From: Actinoallomurus iriomotensis
GTDB taxonomy: Bacteria; Actinomycetota; Actinomycetes; Streptosporangiales; Streptosporangiaceae
Assembly: GCF_030269445.1 (NCBI RefSeq)
Contig: NZ_BSTJ01000007.1
Location: 281,957 to 345,956, forward strand
DNA: 64,000 bases
Reading direction: 5' to 3'
Shown: one piece after another, positions 51,551 through 59,923 of the stretch
How positions within the stretch are numbered: position 1 is the first letter of the stretch
How the letters are laid out: each line of letters opens with the position of its first letter
Program-made: the position numbers and the translations under genes
Notes under the pieces: generated by a model
Told to the model about the DNA's origin: nothing
What the model saw: only the letters and a program-made list of their open reading frames with translations
Database searches by the model: none

Positions 51551-51587
51551 AGGCGAGGGCGGCAACCGCGCTCGGCCGCCCTCGCCT
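51551..51587. terminator. Bidirectional hairpin terminator
   Basis: Perfect 13-bp arms AGGCGAGGGCGGC (51551-51563) and GCCGCCCTCGCCT (51575-51587) with an 11-base loop, between the convergent small membrane gene and the kinase. A weaker CCTCGCCG/CGGCGGGG hairpin precedes it near 51510-51530. Confidence 0.82.
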
Positions 51588-51601
51588 GACGGCGGACCCT
51601 C

Positions 51602-53500
51602 CTACCGGGTCAGGTCCCACAGCCGGATGCTCCGGTCCTCCGCGCCCGTGACCAGGGTGCGGCCGTCCGGGCTGAACGCGAGCGCGTCGATCCGGCCCTG
51701 ATGGCCGTCGAGGACCCCGAGCCGCGTGTTGGTGAGGATGCCGTTCAGGAGGACCTTGTGGTCCTGGCCGGCGCTCGCGAGCGTCCGGCCGTCCGGGCTG
51801 ATCGCGACGGCGTCCACCACGCCCCGGTGCCCGGTGAACACGCCCATGCCCAGGTGGGTCCGTACGTTCCAGAGCAGGACCTTCTCGTCCTCCCCGCCGC
51901 TGGCCAGCATCCTCCCGTCACGGCTGAAGGCGATCGCGTGCACCGGCGCGGCGTGCCCGTCGAGCACCGCGGCCTGAGCCCACGACGCGGTGTTCCACAG
52001 CCGTACGGTGTGGTCCAGCCCGCCCGCGGCCAGCAGGGACCCGTCCGGGCTGAACCGCACCGAGGTCACCGCGCCGCGGTCGTCGCGGAGGACGCGTACG
52101 GTCCGGCGCGTCCGGACGTCCCAGACACGGATGGTGTGGTCACGGGAACCGCTGGCCAGATAACGTCCGTCGGGGCTGAAGTCGACCGACCAGACCTCGG
52201 AACGGTGCCCGGACAGCACCGCGAGCTGCCGGTCGGAGGACAGGTCCCAGAGACGTACCGTCCGGTCGTCGCCGGCCGTGGCCAGCAGCCGGCCGTCGGG
52301 GCTGAACCGCACGCCCTCGATCGGCGCCGTGTGGCCCGGTAACTGTGCCAGCTCGACGCGCCGCGCCACGTCCCACAGGCGGACCGTCGTGTCCGACCCG
52401 GCGCAGGCGAGTCTCCTGCCGTCCGGGCTGAACGCCACCGAGAAGATGTTCGTGTCCGACTTCAGCCGGGTGGACGGGAAATGGATGCCGAGGTGCACGA
52501 CCGGCGGGGCGGGCGCGGCCGCCGGCGCCCGGTGCGGGGGACGCCGGGGCAGCCAGATCGCGGCGGCGGCGACGCCCAGGGCGAGCGTCAACAGGAGGGC
52601 GAGCAGGAGCGGCGTACGCGAGCGGCGGCGTCGTGGCGGCGCCGTCTCCTCCTCCGCCTCCGGGGGCGGCGGCTCGGCGGGTTCGGGCTCGCCGCCGGTG
52701 AGGCGGGAGAGGTGCGCCGCGAGGACGTCGGCGGGCATGCGCATGCTCGGCTCCTTGGCGAGCAGCCCCGCGATGACGGGGGCCAGCGGCCCGGCCCGGC
52801 CCGGCGCCGGCGGGTCGGTGGTCAGCAGCGAGACGAGGACGGTGGCGACCGTCTCCCCGTCGAACGGCGGCTGCCCCTCGACCGCCGCGTACATCGTCGC
52901 GCCCAGCGACCACAGGTCCGACGCCGGCGTGGCCTCAGCGCCGCGCGCCTGCTCGGGCGCCATGTAGGACGGCGTGCCGAGCATGGCCCCGGTCTCGGTG
53001 AGGACGGTGCCGCCGTCGAGCGAGGCGACGCCGAAGTCGGTCAGCACCGTACGGTCGCCGTCCAGGATGACGTTGCTCGGCTTGACGTCACGGTGCACGA
53101 CACCGGCGGCGTGCGCCGCGCGTAACGCGGTCAGGATCTGCGCGCCGATCTCCGCCACCCGCGAAGGCGGCAGCGGCCCGTCCTCCTTCAGCACCCGCGC
53201 GAGCGTACGGCCGTGGACCAGCTCCATGACGATCCACGGCCGGCCGTCGTCACGGACGACCTCGTGCACGGTGACGATGCCGGGATGACTCAGCCGCGCG
53301 GCGGCGCGTGCCTCCCGAAGGGTGCGCGCCCGCAGCGCCCCGACCTGCTCGACGTCCAGACCGGCCGGAAGCCGGATCTCCTTGACGGCCACATCACGGC
53401 CGAGTGACTCGTCGTGCGCCCGCCAGACGACTCCGATGGCACCTTCCCCGAGGACCTCGATCAGCCGGTACTTCCCACCGACGAGTCGCTCACTCCCCAT
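51602..53500 (-). CDS. Serine/threonine protein kinase with WD40 repeats
   Basis: 632 residues. Kinase domain about 9-265: GEGAIGVVW loop, Lys40 in VAVKEI, catalytic HRDVKPSN, DFG in LTDFGVAS, and APEQARG. A Pro/Arg linker and membrane helix (LLLALLLTLALGVAAAAIW, about 297-316) follow, then an extracytoplasmic seven-blade WD40 propeller with repeated FSPDGR and VRLWD motifs (about 345-632). ATG 53500 is preferred over GTG 53506 because GGAG sits 7 bases before it. Likely a receptor kinase sensing an outside ligand through the propeller. Confidence 0.92.
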   Translation of the reverse strand: MGSERLVGGKYRLIEVLGEGAIGVVWRAHDESLGRDVAVKEIRLPAGLDVEQVGALRARTLREARAAARLSHPGIVTVHEVVRDDGRPWIVMELVHGRTLARVLKEDGPLPPSRVAEIGAQILTALRAAHAAGVVHRDVKPSNVILDGDRTVLTDFGVASLDGGTVLTETGAMLGTPSYMAPEQARGAEATPASDLWSLGATMYAAVEGQPPFDGETVATVLVSLLTTDPPAPGRAGPLAPVIAGLLAKEPSMRMPADVLAAHLSRLTGGEPEPAEPPPPEAEEETAPPRRRRSRTPLLLALLLTLALGVAAAAIWLPRRPPHRAPAAAPAPPVVHLGIHFPSTRLKSDTNIFSVAFSPDGRRLACAGSDTTVRLWDVARRVELAQLPGHTAPIEGVRFSPDGRLLATAGDDRTVRLWDLSSDRQLAVLSGHRSEVWSVDFSPDGRYLASGSRDHTIRVWDVRTRRTVRVLRDDRGAVTSVRFSPDGSLLAAGGLDHTVRLWNTASWAQAAVLDGHAAPVHAIAFSRDGRMLASGGEDEKVLLWNVRTHLGMGVFTGHRGVVDAVAISPDGRTLASAGQDHKVLLNGILTNTRLGVLDGHQGRIDALAFSPDGRTLVTGAEDRSIRLWDLTR

Positions 53501-53560
53501 CGTCACGCTCCGAGCGTAACCGGACGCGAAGCGTGCATCTCGGAATCATCTGTTTTGGCG

Positions 53561-53650
53561 GTGCTGGTCCAGGGGGGCGACCCCCTGGAACCCCCGATGT
53601 GAGGGGCTCCGCCCCCCACGCCCCCCACGGGCTGAGGTCTCAGCGTCCCT
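53561..53650 (+). repeat. Dispersed ~90-bp repeat, copy 1
   Basis: GTGCTGGTCCAGGGGGGCGA start, CCGATGTGAGGGGCTCCGCC centre, ending GCGTCCCT. Nearly identical to 57408-57498; differences are a C/T at the fourth base, one C in the C run, and a few changes after CCCCCCAC. Contains TCCAGGGGG/CCCCCTGGA arms able to form a hairpin. Lies between the kinase and the DHFR-like gene. Confidence 0.9.
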
Positions 53651-53769
53651 CCTCCGCGGAGAGGTTTGGAAGAGATCCGGGAAGTGTGTCGGGTTGGGGC
53701 GGTGGTGTTCGTAGCAGGGGTGAGGCCGCCGCAGGGCGCGGCGTGACCGGCTTCTCATGAGGAGACACC

Positions 53770-54345
53770 ATGACCGCCACGTACACCTTCGACGTCTTCT
53801 CCACGCTCGACGGGTTCGCCGACCACGACGGCGACTGGGGCGGCTACTGGAGCAAGCAGGGGCCCGAATTCCTCGCGTATCGCGCCGCCGCCTACCGCGA
53901 CCCGCTGCGCATGGTGCTCGGGGCCAAGACCTACTCCTCGAACGCGCCGTTCCTCAGCCCGGGCTTCGACCGCGGCCTGTTCGACGGGTGGATCACGCGC
54001 ATGTTCGACTCTCCGGTCACGGTGCTGTCCCGCCGGCTGACCGAGCCGCTCGACTGGCCGGACACGACCATCGAGTCCGGCGATCCCGTCGAGGTGGTCA
54101 GGCGGCTCAAGGCCGAATCCGACGTGCCGCTGCGTTCCCACGGCAGCCTGACGCTCAACCGGGCGCTGCTGAACGCCGGCCTGATCGACACCATCGAGGT
54201 GACGGTCTTCCCCGTGATCTCCGGGACGACCGGCGTGGACCGGATCTTCGACGGCGCGGACGACTTCGACCTCGAACTGCTCTCGGCCCGGACCTTCGAC
54301 GGCCACACGCAGATCCTGACCTACCGCCCGACCCGACACGCCTGA
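53770..54345 (+). CDS. Dihydrofolate reductase family protein (RibD C-terminal-like)
   Basis: 191 residues. Seen: FDVFSTLDGFADHDG at the N-terminus, MVLGAKTYSSN, SRRLTEPLDWPDT and VPLRSHGSLTLNRALLNAGLIDTI ending in VFPVISG. These match the RibD C-terminal/DHFR-like reductases of actinobacteria rather than true FolA. ATG 53770 has GAGGAG 7 bases upstream. NADPH-dependent reduction of an unknown pterin-like or other substrate is inferred. Cotranscription with the next gene is possible (34-bp gap). Confidence 0.87.
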   Translation: MTATYTFDVFSTLDGFADHDGDWGGYWSKQGPEFLAYRAAAYRDPLRMVLGAKTYSSNAPFLSPGFDRGLFDGWITRMFDSPVTVLSRRLTEPLDWPDTTIESGDPVEVVRRLKAESDVPLRSHGSLTLNRALLNAGLIDTIEVTVFPVISGTTGVDRIFDGADDFDLELLSARTFDGHTQILTYRPTRHA

Positions 54346-54378
54346 CCGGCGACGGGGCGGCCGCCATAGGTTGGCGTC

Positions 54379-54966
54379 GTGGACGGAAGGCAGGTCGGCG
54401 ACCGTCTCGGCGGTCTTTCCCTCGCGGCTCGGGCGGCTCTCGCGGCGTCAGTGGCCGGTCGGCTCCTGCCGTACTTCCGGCGGTTTCACGAGGAGACCGG
54501 GCAGGGTGATCCGGCGGTGCTGCGGAGCGCTCTCGACGGCGTGTGGGATCGGTTGGAGCACGGGGCCGCCCTGGACGTCGTCACCGTGGGCGTGGCCTGC
54601 ATGGAACAGGCGTTCGTCGCCGCGGACTTCGGGTTCGCCCTCGCCGGGACGAGGGCGTGGGAGGCGTGGCGGGTGGTGAACGGCGCCGCCACCCCGCTGG
54701 CGGAGAACGCCGTGCACGCCGCCTGGGCCGCGGCCGCTGCCTGTCATGTCGCCGTCCACGGCCGGGTCACCGAAACGCTGCACTGCCTGCGGTACGGCCG
54801 AGACGCCGCACTGGCCGAGGCCCTCTCACGGCGGAAGGACGCCCTCGCGGAGAGCGATCCGCTGGTGGAGAAGGAAAACCGCCGCCAACTGCGCGACCTG
54901 GACATGCTGGAACGCTCGGGACCCACGGCTCGGGTCCTCGCCGAGCTGCGAACCCCGGCTATCTGA
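54379..54966 (+). CDS. DUF416-like protein
   Basis: 195 residues, all helical. The first 60 residues (LSLAARAALAASVAGRLLPYFRRFHEETGQGDPAVLRSALDGVWDRL) read like DUF416/YjaG (conserved P-Y, GDP, L-W pattern). GTG 54379. No membrane or signal segment. Function of the family is unknown. Its last 8 bp overlap the convergent small secreted gene. Confidence 0.7.
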   Translation: MDGRQVGDRLGGLSLAARAALAASVAGRLLPYFRRFHEETGQGDPAVLRSALDGVWDRLEHGAALDVVTVGVACMEQAFVAADFGFALAGTRAWEAWRVVNGAATPLAENAVHAAWAAAAACHVAVHGRVTETLHCLRYGRDAALAEALSRRKDALAESDPLVEKENRRQLRDLDMLERSGPTARVLAELRTPAI

Positions 54967-55267
54967 TGACCAGGTGCGACTTCTCCGAGAGCCGGCAGCG
55001 GACCCTTCGCTTGCACAGCTGCGTCTGGGTCACCGTCGCGCCGCCGGAGTTCGCGTTGATGATGGTCTGGGCTCCGCGGATGAAGTTGGGGCTGTTGAAG
55101 GGAGCGGAGACTCTGTTGTGGCTGCCATTACCGTTGTGCTGGTCGCCGCCTCCCCAGTACATGGCGAGCCCGGCGCGGGTCGACGCCCGGCTCTCAGGCG
55201 CGGCCGTCAGGCAGGCCACGGCCGGCAGCAGGAAGACCATGGCGTAGAGCGCACTGCGATCGAGCAT
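54959..55267 (-). CDS. Small secreted protein
   Basis: 102 residues. Signal peptide MLDRSALYAMVFLLPAVACL... (about 1-29), then an Asn/Gly-rich mature part (GGGDQHNGNGSHNRVSAPFN, IINANSGGATVTQTQ) and a basic Cys-containing tail (CKRRVRCRL). ATG 55267 has GGAGG 4 bases upstream. A lipobox-like VACL could instead make it a short lipoprotein. Not recognised; exported. Confidence 0.68.
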   Translation of the reverse strand: MLDRSALYAMVFLLPAVACLTAAPESRASTRAGLAMYWGGGDQHNGNGSHNRVSAPFNSPNFIRGAQTIINANSGGATVTQTQLCKRRVRCRLSEKSHLVIR

Positions 55268-55353
55268 GCGTCCTCCTGATGGTGTCAGTGCGCTGTCGGC
55301 GATGGCAGTCGTACCCGCCTACCGCTGGCGACCACCCCCTTTGCACTCGCATA

Positions 55354-55773
55354 TTACGAATGACGTTCCTGGGCATTTACTTGTGCGTCGTAGGCCCCCT
55401 GGGCGGCGGCGACCTCCTCGATGTGCGTCTCCGCCCAGTCCTTGATGGCCCGCATCACGGGCAGCAGGCTGACGCCGAGCGGGGTGAGTTCGTAGTCGAC
55501 CCGTACGGGGACCGAGGGGGTGACCGTACGGGAGACCAGGCCGTCGCGTTCGAGGCTCCGCAGGGTCTGGGTCAGCATCTTCTGGCTGACGCCGGCGACG
55601 GTGCGGGACAGGTCGCTGTAGCGCTGCGGACCGCCGGCGAGCGCGTTGAGGAGGAGGCTCACCCACTTGTCGCTGATCCGGTCGAGCAGCGTCCGGGCCG
55701 GGCACGTCGCGAGGTAGGCGTCGTACGCGACACGCGCGTCCTGGCGTCGCTGGGCGGCGGTGCGGGTGGCCAT
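55354..55773 (-). CDS. HxlR family transcriptional regulator
   Basis: 139 residues with the single HxlR winged [62 protein letters not shown], including the conserved N-terminal Cys (Cys24) that can sense redox or aldehyde stress in relatives. ATG 55773 follows GAGGAG. Divergent from a quinone reductase-like gene with a GTACGCAC/GTGCGTAC palindrome between, so it most likely controls that gene. Confidence 0.9.
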   Translation of the reverse strand: MATRTAAQRRQDARVAYDAYLATCPARTLLDRISDKWVSLLLNALAGGPQRYSDLSRTVAGVSQKMLTQTLRSLERDGLVSRTVTPSVPVRVDYELTPLGVSLLPVMRAIKDWAETHIEEVAAAQGAYDAQVNAQERHS

Positions 55774-55791
55774 GGCTCTCCTCGGCGTACG

Positions 55792-55813
55792 GTACGCACC
55801 TCGAAGTGCGTAC
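55792..55813. promoter_or_regulatory. HxlR operator palindrome
   Basis: Perfect 8-bp arms GTACGCAC (55792-55799) and GTGCGTAC (55806-55813) around CTCGAA, between the divergent HxlR and oxidoreductase genes. GTAC-ended palindromes are typical for HxlR regulators. Confidence 0.75.
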
Positions 55814-55877
55814 TCTCCATCAGAGAGTAGCTCTCCTTAGAGTCGTTCCGAAGCCTCTTCGAACGTAGGGAGATCTC

Positions 55878-56813
55878 ATGCGAGCGGTCGTCATTCGCGG
55901 TTTCGGCGGACCGGAGGAACTGCGGCTCACCGACGTCCCGGTCCCGGTCCCGGCGCGGGGCCAGGTACTGATCCGGGTCGAGGCCGCGACGGTCAACCCG
56001 GTGGACGTGGCCACCCGTTCAGGCGCGCTCGCCGGGGCGGGCCTGATGCCGCCACGCGAGGTGACCGGCATCGGCTGGGACGTGGCGGGCGTCGTCGAGC
56101 GGACCGGGCCGGGCGTCACGGGGCTGCGCGCCGGGGACCGGGTGATCGGCCTGTCCGACCGGCTCGACGTGCCGCTCGGTACGCAGGCCGACCAGGTCGT
56201 CCTCGACGCGGACGCCGTCGCCGCCGCGCCCGCCGGCACGTCGCCGGTCGAGGCCGCGACGCTGCCGTTGAACGGCCTCACCGCCGTCCAGGCGCTCGAC
56301 CGGCTCGGCCTGTCGCCCGGCGGCACGCTGCTGGTGACCGGCGCGGCCGGGGCCGTCGGCGGTTACGCGGTGCAACTCGCCGCCGCACGCGGACTCCGGG
56401 TGACGGCCGTCGCCGCACCCGCCGACGAGACGCTGGTACGGGAACTGGGCGCGGCGGAGTTCGTCCCGCGCACCGCGCGGCTGGGCGAGGCGGTCCGTGC
56501 CCTGGAGCCCGGCGGCGTAGACGCGGCCCTGGACGCCGCATCGGTCGGCGTGGCCGCCCTCGACGCGGTGCGATCGGGCGGGGCGTTCGCCGCGGTGGTC
56601 GGCGGTGCGGCACCGCCGCCGCTGCGCGGCATCCGTGTCTTCAACCACTGGATCCACGCGGACGGCGAACGCCTGCGCGACCTGGCCGCCCTGGCCGAGG
56701 CGGGCACCCTCACGCTGAGAGTCGCCGGAACCCTGCCGTTGGAACAGGTCGCCGAGGCCCACCGGCGCTTGGAGAAGGGCGGCCTGAGAGGCCGTCTCGT
56801 CTTGACGCCGTGA
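55878..56813 (+). CDS. NADP-dependent quinone/zinc-free alcohol dehydrogenase (MDR family)
   Basis: 311 residues of the medium-chain reductase, QOR-like branch without the zinc residues. Seen: GIGWDVAGVVERTGPGVTGLRAGDRV, LPLNGLTAVQALDRLGLSPG, and the NADPH loop VTGAAGAVGGYAVQLA. ATG 55878 has GGGAGA upstream. Probably reduces quinones or enoyl compounds when the HxlR repressor is relieved, a common stress-response pair. Confidence 0.9.
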   Translation: MRAVVIRGFGGPEELRLTDVPVPVPARGQVLIRVEAATVNPVDVATRSGALAGAGLMPPREVTGIGWDVAGVVERTGPGVTGLRAGDRVIGLSDRLDVPLGTQADQVVLDADAVAAAPAGTSPVEAATLPLNGLTAVQALDRLGLSPGGTLLVTGAAGAVGGYAVQLAAARGLRVTAVAAPADETLVRELGAAEFVPRTARLGEAVRALEPGGVDAALDAASVGVAALDAVRSGGAFAAVVGGAAPPPLRGIRVFNHWIHADGERLRDLAALAEAGTLTLRVAGTLPLEQVAEAHRRLEKGGLRGRLVLTP

Positions 56814-56877
56814 TGCCGAGGGGGCGCTCCCTGTCACCCTCCGCTCCACCACGGTGCGTCGACGCCGCCCAAGACGG

Positions 56878-57366
56878 TCAGAGGTCGTGGCGCCAGTCGT
56901 TGCAGCGCATGAAATGGCCCTTGGGGAACTCGAAGTCGTGTTCGCCGGCGAACGTGAAGCCCGCCTTACGGCAGATGGCGTTGGACGCCGGATTGTCGAC
57001 GGACGGGTACGCGTGGAGGCGACGACGGCGCCCCTCCGCGCGGGCCTCCTCGATGATCGCCAAGGCCGCGGCCCTGGCGATACCGCGTCCCTGGTGCTCC
57101 GGCAGGACGTTCCACCCCGTCTCGTACACCGTCTCGCCCTGCCACTCGCGCTCCCAGTAGCCGATCGTGCCGGCCTTGACGCCGCCCGGCAGGACCACGG
57201 TGAACATGCGCCCCGGCTCGCCGAGGTCGAGGTAACGCCTGTGGCGCTCCACGACCTTCTCCTCGGTCTCCGGGCCGCCCAGGTGGGCCCAGATCTCCGG
57301 CGTGTTGAGCCGTCGCAGCAGATCAAGGTCGTCCTCGGCCCACGGCTCGAGTGTTATCTCCGTCAT
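56878..57366 (-). CDS. GNAT family N-acetyltransferase
   Basis: 162 residues. Seen: acceptor-side LEPWAEDDLDLLRRLNTPE, acetyl-CoA loop NVLPEHQGRGIARAAALAI (about 95-113) and YPSVDNPASNAICRKAGF with the terminal Asn-Cys-Gly strand. Matches RimJ/Acetyltransf_3 enzymes. ATG 57366 follows GAGGTGAGG. Lies downstream of copy 2 of the dispersed repeat. Substrate unknown. Confidence 0.88.
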   Translation of the reverse strand: MTEITLEPWAEDDLDLLRRLNTPEIWAHLGGPETEEKVVERHRRYLDLGEPGRMFTVVLPGGVKAGTIGYWEREWQGETVYETGWNVLPEHQGRGIARAAALAIIEEARAEGRRRRLHAYPSVDNPASNAICRKAGFTFAGEHDFEFPKGHFMRCNDWRHDL

Positions 57367-57407
57367 CGTCCTCACCTCGGGACGCAGTCTGCCGCACCCC
57401 ACCGACA

Positions 57408-57498
57408 GTGTTGGTCCAGGGGGGCGACCCCCTGGAACCCCCGATGTGAGGGGCTCCGCCCCCCCACGCCCCCCACCGGCTGGGGTCGGAGCGTCCCT
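57408..57498 (+). repeat. Dispersed ~90-bp repeat, copy 2
   Basis: Same element as 53561-53650 in the same orientation, one base longer through an extra C. It ends exactly at the stop of the GNAT gene 57499-58020 and separates it from the other GNAT gene. The TCCAGGGGG/CCCCCTGGA hairpin could terminate transcription from that gene. Confidence 0.9.
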
Positions 57499-58020
57499 TC
57501 AGGTTTTCAGGTCGCGGCGCATGCAGACGCGTGGCCAGCGGTCCAGGCCGTGTGCGGCCTCTCGTCGGCGGATTTCTCGTAGGCCGGGTGTCAGTTTCGT
57601 GTCGTCCAGCCGTTGGAATCCGCACTTTTCGTAGTACGGGGCGTTCCACGGCACCTCGGCGAAGGTCGTCAGTGTCAGGGCGGGCAGGCCGTCTTTCGTC
57701 GCGACGTCCGCGACGTGGTCGAGCAGGGTCCGGCCGATGCCGCGTCGCGCGGCGGACGGGTGCACCGAGACCTGCTCGACGTGCATCGCGCCGTCGATCA
57801 CCTCGGCGATCAGGTACGCGATGGGCCGGTCGGTCGCGTCCGTCGCGACCCATGCGTGGCCGTTCCGGCGGTAGGCCGCGAGGACTTCGACCGGGAGCGG
57901 CTCGTCGTCGGTGATCTCGGGCATGCCGACGTCGCGGAAGCACTCGCCGGCCGCCCGCTCGATCGCGCGCAGGACCGGCAGCTCGGCCTCGCGGACCGTA
58001 CGGATGCGCATGTGGGTCAT
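57499..58020 (-). CDS. GNAT family N-acetyltransferase
   Basis: 173 residues from ATG 58020. Seen: TVREAELPVLRAIERAAGECFRDVGMPEI, HVEQVSVHPSAARRGIGRTLLDHVA (acetyl-CoA loop RRGIGR) and WNAPYYEKCGF. Standard Acetyltransf_1. The start follows the upstream HTH stop by 13 bp; ATG 58068 would overlap it. Second gene of the minus-strand HTH-GNAT pair. Substrate unknown. Confidence 0.88.
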   Translation of the reverse strand: MTHMRIRTVREAELPVLRAIERAAGECFRDVGMPEITDDEPLPVEVLAAYRRNGHAWVATDATDRPIAYLIAEVIDGAMHVEQVSVHPSAARRGIGRTLLDHVADVATKDGLPALTLTTFAEVPWNAPYYEKCGFQRLDDTKLTPGLREIRRREAAHGLDRWPRVCMRRDLKT

Positions 58021-58033
58021 TGTCGCGGCCGGC

Positions 58034-58393
58034 TCACGACCTTTCGCGGGGAGTGGGGGAGTCGACATGGCCGCGTTTTCGCAGGGGTACGCGTTCGCGG
58101 AGAATGCGGCGCATGGTGCCGTAGCTGCACTCGAAGCGTTCCGCGACCTGCCGGATGCTCCATCCCTGGGCGTACAGGCGGGCGGCGTCCTCGGCCATCA
58201 GCTGGTCGGTCTCTTCGGGCGCCGATCGCTCCAGCACGTCGCGGATCGCCGCGCGGCTGTACCGGCGGTGGCCGCCCGGCGTACGCAACGGTGTCAGCCT
58301 TCCCTCTCGCGCCCAGCGGGCGATCGTCGTCGTACGGACGCCGAAGATCTCCGCCACCTCCCGTGGTTTCAGCAGGTCATCCTGGTCTCGCAT
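58034..58393 (-). CDS. Helix-turn-helix regulator (MerR-type plus second HTH)
   Basis: 119 residues with two DNA-binding motifs: a MerR/excisionase-like HTH LLKPREVAEIFGVRTTTIARWAREGRLTPLRTPGGHRRY (about 6-45) and a resolvase-like HTH LYAQGWSIRQVAERFECSYGTMRRIL (about 71-96). ATG 58393 is supported by GGAAAGAG. Sits between the HATPase and the GNAT on one strand, 31 bp and 13 bp away. Role as a local regulator is inferred. Confidence 0.8.
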   Translation of the reverse strand: MRDQDDLLKPREVAEIFGVRTTTIARWAREGRLTPLRTPGGHRRYSRAAIRDVLERSAPEETDQLMAEDAARLYAQGWSIRQVAERFECSYGTMRRILRERVPLRKRGHVDSPTPRERS

Positions 58394-58424
58394 GATCTCT
58401 TTCCGTCGGACGTTCACGGGTAAC

Positions 58425-58841
58425 TCACATCCGCGGGCCGCACGGCGGCGCCGCACCGGTGTCGGGGCCCTCGACCAGGGCCCACACGGTCTTGCCGCCG
58501 GGCTCTTCCAGGCGCCAGCCCCAGTCGCGGGAGCACGCCTCCACCAGGAGCAGCCCGCGTCCGTCGACCCGGTCGAGGGACCGCCGCCGGCGGTCGGGGG
58601 AGGCCTCGCTGCGATCGGTGACCTCGATGAGGGCGGTGTCGCCCTGGCGGGACAGGCTGAGGTGAAAGACGTCACCGAGTTTCACGGCATTCGTGACTAG
58701 CTCGGCGACAATAATGAGGGCGTTGTCGATAATGTCGTTTATCTTCCAATCAGCGAGCGCTATCTTCATCAATACGCGCGCCTGCTCGGCCGCGATCGGA
58801 TGAGGAGGAAGCGGAAGCCGATACGTGCGGCTCTCCGCCAT
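58425..58841 (-). CDS. HATPase_c anti-sigma-factor-like ATP-binding protein
   Basis: 138 residues of the RsbW/SpoIIAB-like GHKL fold. Seen: N box IVAELVTNAVKLG, then LIEVTDRSEAS and the G1 box DGRGLLLVEACSRDWGW. No other domain. ATG 58841 is likely but its Shine-Dalgarno (AGGA) is very close. Divergent from the XRE/DUF397 genes, forming the usual WhiJ-type trio. Probable kinase or anti-sigma antagonist in a regulatory switch. Confidence 0.85.
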   Translation of the reverse strand: MAESRTYRLPLPPHPIAAEQARVLMKIALADWKINDIIDNALIIVAELVTNAVKLGDVFHLSLSRQGDTALIEVTDRSEASPDRRRRSLDRVDGRGLLLVEACSRDWGWRLEEPGGKTVWALVEGPDTGAAPPCGPRM

Positions 58842-59021
58842 GTCCTGCGGCGATGAACACTCTTCGCCGCAGGTTTTCGTATCCGGTGCCGCGTGCAATC
58901 CGCCGCCCTCCTCGCCGTTCGCTTTTTCGTCCAGAACTGCGAACAAGAATGCATGGGGCGGGTTAATCTGTCGCCGTTCCACTCAAGACCTGGAAGATTA
59001 TGGACATCACGGAGGTGCGCC

Positions 59022-59831
59022 GTGCTCCCCAAGCCATCCCCGGACCCGAAGTCATCGATGTGGGCCTGGCTGGCCCATGACCTGCGCTACTACCGCCTGC
59101 AGCGCGGCCTGTCCGGCGACGCCGTGGCCCGCCTGCTCAACTGCGGAAGATCCACCATTTCCCGCCTGGAGAACAACGAGGCCAAGCCAACGGAACGCCA
59201 GATGGAGATCCTGGACGCCCGCTGGGAGACCGGCGGCCACTTCACCACGCTGCTCTGGTACGCCCGCCTCGGCCACGATCCGAGCTGGCTCAAGCAGCAT
59301 CTCGGCATCGAGTCCGAGGCCCTGGTCATCAAGGTTTACGAGACTCAAGTCGTGCCCGGGTTGCTCCAGCTCAGGGAGTACGCGCACGCGCTGGTCGCAG
59401 CAAGCGGTGTCTCGAATACCGATGAGATAGTCGCGAGGCGTATGGCCCGTCAGGAGATCTTGACCCGCGAAACCCCGCCCGTACTATGGGTGTTACTGAC
59501 GGAGAACATACTCGACTGGCCCGTCGGAGGTTCGGATCTGATGCGTGAGCAACTCGCTCATCTGCTCGAGGTGTCGGAGCGGCCGGACGTCGGGATACGC
59601 GTCGTGCCGAAGGTGGCAGGAGCCCATTACGGCATGAACGGAAGTTTCAAAGTGATGACGGGACCCTCGGGGGATGTGGCATTCACCGAGGCGACCGGTG
59701 GCGGAAGGCTTGTGCTTTCCCCCACGGAAGTCCAGTCGTACGTTCTTCGGTATGACCGAATTGGGCAAAAAGCGTTGCCTGAAGATCAGTCTCGTGTATT
59801 AATCAAGCAGTACATGGAGGCAATGGGATGA
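59022..59831 (+). CDS. XRE family regulator with DUF5753 domain (WhiJ-like)
   Basis: 269 residues from GTG 59022 (GGAGG upstream). N-terminal HTH LRYYRLQRGLSGDAVARLLNCGRSTISRLEN (about 20-50), then DUF5753: LVIKVYETQVVPGLLQLREYAHALV, VLWVLLTENIL, and GVRVVPKVAGAHYGMNG-like strand. Known: in Streptomyces, WhiJ-like XRE proteins, DUF397 partners and an RsbW-like protein act together in development control. The stop overlaps the first DUF397 start (ATGA). Confidence 0.9.
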   Translation: MLPKPSPDPKSSMWAWLAHDLRYYRLQRGLSGDAVARLLNCGRSTISRLENNEAKPTERQMEILDARWETGGHFTTLLWYARLGHDPSWLKQHLGIESEALVIKVYETQVVPGLLQLREYAHALVAASGVSNTDEIVARRMARQEILTRETPPVLWVLLTENILDWPVGGSDLMREQLAHLLEVSERPDVGIRVVPKVAGAHYGMNGSFKVMTGPSGDVAFTEATGGGRLVLSPTEVQSYVLRYDRIGQKALPEDQSRVLIKQYMEAMG

Positions 59832-59923
59832 GCACTCCCGAGTGGCGCAAGAGCACCCGCAGCGGCAACCAGGAGGGTGACTGTGTCGAGGTCGCCGTCA
59901 CGGAGAGCAGCGAGTCAGCGTGA
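59828..59923 (+). CDS. Half-length DUF397 protein, copy 1
   Basis: 31 residues from ATG 59828 (overlaps XRE stop). Begins MSTPEWRKSTRSGNQEGDCVEVAVTESSESA, the first half of DUF397 (W-K-S-S-x-S-G-x-x-x-C-V-E-V). The usual second half (D-S-K ... F-S-x-x-E-W) is absent because of an in-frame stop. Directly followed by a second copy. Confidence 0.8.
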   Translation: MSTPEWRKSTRSGNQEGDCVEVAVTESSESA

